DNA of 15,409 nt, from contig CAVXTT010000026.1 of assembly GCA_963764685.1 (NCBI GenBank), positions 1-15,409 on the forward strand, written 5' to 3'. The position numbers and the translations under genes were made by a program. This document shows, piece by piece, positions 14,685 to 15,409 of the stretch (position 1 is the first letter of the stretch; each line of letters starts with the position of its first letter). Below the pieces are notes generated by a model. It was not told the origin of the DNA, searched no databases, and saw only the letters and a program-made list of their open reading frames with translations. The DNA is from CAVXTT01 sp963764685 (GTDB lineage Bacteria; Bacteroidota; Ignavibacteria; Ignavibacteriales; Ignavibacteriaceae).

Positions 14685-15251
14685 ACGAAGCGGCCTGTCC
14701 TTGATTGTGCCATATACGGGAATGCAACTCCTACGGAGTTGAAATGTTTTTGTTTATTGGTTTTTCTACAGATATAAAACTCCTATCGGAGTTTGACCAG
14801 GTTATGTGGTTATTCGTGAGAAACTGATATCCTGAATGCTGAATAATAGGCAAAAATGAGAATGTATTCCTACTCTTAACGCTGGCAGTGTATAATATTA
14901 CCGATTGCCCTTAAACCTCGTGAGGGGTTTTATATCTGTAGAAAAAACTCCCCCCAAATATTTAAAACCCCGTCAGGGGTTTCATTCCCGCAATGTTCCA
15001 AATTTCTATGTTCTCTATGTAATTTCCATCTTCCCTATTACAATTCTATTTCGAAGCGGACTGTCCAGAACCTCAATCTTTTCCTAATGAGAAACTCCTG
15101 CTGGAATAAGGAGAGGACAGCCTACTTCGTTTTATAAGCTTTTAGATTATTCAGGACAGGCTGTCCGTACATCTGAAACTTCCCTTGATGAAGGAAGGAC
15201 AACCTGTTTCGTTAATATCAGACATTCCGTTCTAATGGACAGGTTGTCCTT
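14685..15251. repeat. REP-like family with core ACGAAGyrGGCTGTCC (several copies, both strands)
   Basis: Plus-strand copies: 14685-14700 and 15051-15066. Inverted copies: 15115-15130 and 15197-15212. Two of these form paired stem-loops: GGACAGCC 15115-15122 with GGCTGTCC 15159-15166 (8 bp), and AAGGACAACCTGT 15195-15207 with ACAGGTTGTCCTT 15239-15251 (13 bp, perfect). Compensating changes (GCC/GGC versus ACC/GGT) keep the pairing between the two hairpin copies, which argues for a maintained structure. No transposase gene is nearby. Confidence 0.75.
14725..14982. repeat. Second palindrome family (AACTCC..GGAGTT / AACCCC..GGGGTT) with a 19-bp inverted repeat
   Basis: Four short hairpins: CAACTCC/GGAGTTG 14725-14741, AAACTCC/GGAGTTT 14777-14794, an imperfect AAACCTC/GGGGTTT 14913-14930, and AAACCCC/GGGGTTT 14965-14982. 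TTTTTCTACAGATATAAAA at 14761-14779 recurs as its exact reverse complement at 14928-14946. The arrangement looks like a mirrored pair of units, each with a palindrome joined to the ATATCTGTAG segment. Confidence 0.8.
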
Positions 15252-15281
15252 ACGGTAATTTTCTTTTTTATCGAAAAATAA

Positions 15282-15316
15282 AATCCCTCTCTAAGATTTA
15301 TTCCTAAAGAGGGATT
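15282..15316. terminator. Bidirectional terminator-like hairpin
   Basis: AATCCCTCT (15282-15290) and AGAGGGATT (15308-15316) pair perfectly over 9 bp around a 17-base loop. T-rich tracts follow on both strands (CCTTATTTCTTATTTAT on plus, TTATTTTTCG on minus). It could end a minus-strand gene lying beyond the right edge of the window. Confidence 0.6.
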
Positions 15317-15344
15317 CCTTATTTCTTATTTATCCTGATTTCGT

Positions 15345-15376
15345 CCGCACGTCAGCGCGACCGCACGTCAGCACGA
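15345..15376. repeat. 16-bp tandem duplication, GC-rich
   Basis: CCGCACGTCAGCGCGA (15345-15360) is followed at once by CCGCACGTCAGCACGA (15361-15376), one base different. A CGCCG/CGGCG hairpin follows at 15385-15398. The base composition differs sharply from the AT-rich repeats to the left. The last 93 bases (15317-15409) contain no gene I can support. Confidence 0.75.
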
Positions 15377-15409
15377 TCTTAGAACGCCGCACTCGGCGGC
15401 GCTGGCTCA

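Noticed and set aside
14905..15087. A 60-codon plus-strand open frame
   Set aside because: It runs straight through the palindrome repeats, has no ribosome-binding site and no protein-like composition.
14685..15251. Possible CRISPR array
   Set aside because: Copies are in both orientations, diverged and unevenly spaced. There are no direct repeats with uniform spacers and no cas genes.
1..15409. tRNA, rRNA or riboswitch genes
   Set aside because: No cloverleaf, rRNA-like or conserved aptamer sequence was recognised by eye, including upstream of the transsulfuration operon, where an SAM riboswitch might be expected.

Overview
The window reads as part of a chromosome from the Bacteroidota/Ignavibacteriota group. 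The pointers are moderate base composition, a lipoprotein with acidic residues right after its lipobox cysteine, a TAnnTTTG-type promoter candidate, and the style of the repeats and gene neighbours. The phylum is an inference. Every gene I can support lies on the minus strand, so transcription runs from high to low coordinates.

Layout, left to right. (1) 1-3012: an RND multidrug-type efflux operon with a periplasmic adaptor lipoprotein and an AcrB/HAE1-type pump cut by the window edge, coupled by a TAATG junction. (2) 3013-3650: gene-free, with a promoter candidate, an 11-bp tandem repeat and a doubtful transposase relic. (3) 3651-6203: a two-gene transsulfuration operon, a cystathionine beta-synthase with a regulatory CBS-domain pair followed by a cystathionine gamma-lyase/synthase. 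(4) 6306-7777: def and fmt, the formyl-methionine housekeeping pair. (5) 7853-12906: a peptide-centred stretch. Read in transcription order it holds a PqqD-like small protein, the M20 dipeptidase PepD, an MFS carrier closely resembling animal MFSD1 (a lysosomal dipeptide exporter), an outer-membrane beta-barrel-like protein and an M29-type aminopeptidase.

(6) 13043-14503 is AT-rich and looks like a decayed integron. A 45-codon relic resembles the segment of integron integrases around LPYAL..KY. It is followed on the same strand by an AbiV-like abortive-infection gene, a 65-bp attC-like imperfect palindrome, a small protein with a PD-(D/E)XK-like core, and a second, half-preserved attC-like end. 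Each ORF stops 3-5 nt before an attC-like R'' box, and the second ORF begins 18 nt after an R' box, which is the geometry of gene cassettes. (7) 14685-15409 has no gene. It carries two families of REP-like palindromes, a bidirectional terminator-like hairpin and a GC-rich 16-bp tandem duplication.

Three genes (pepD, the barrel protein, AbiV) are interrupted by four one-base indels in or beside short homopolymers. The translated parts are otherwise well preserved. Uncorrected sequencing error is the simplest reading, but real gene decay cannot be excluded from the sequence alone.
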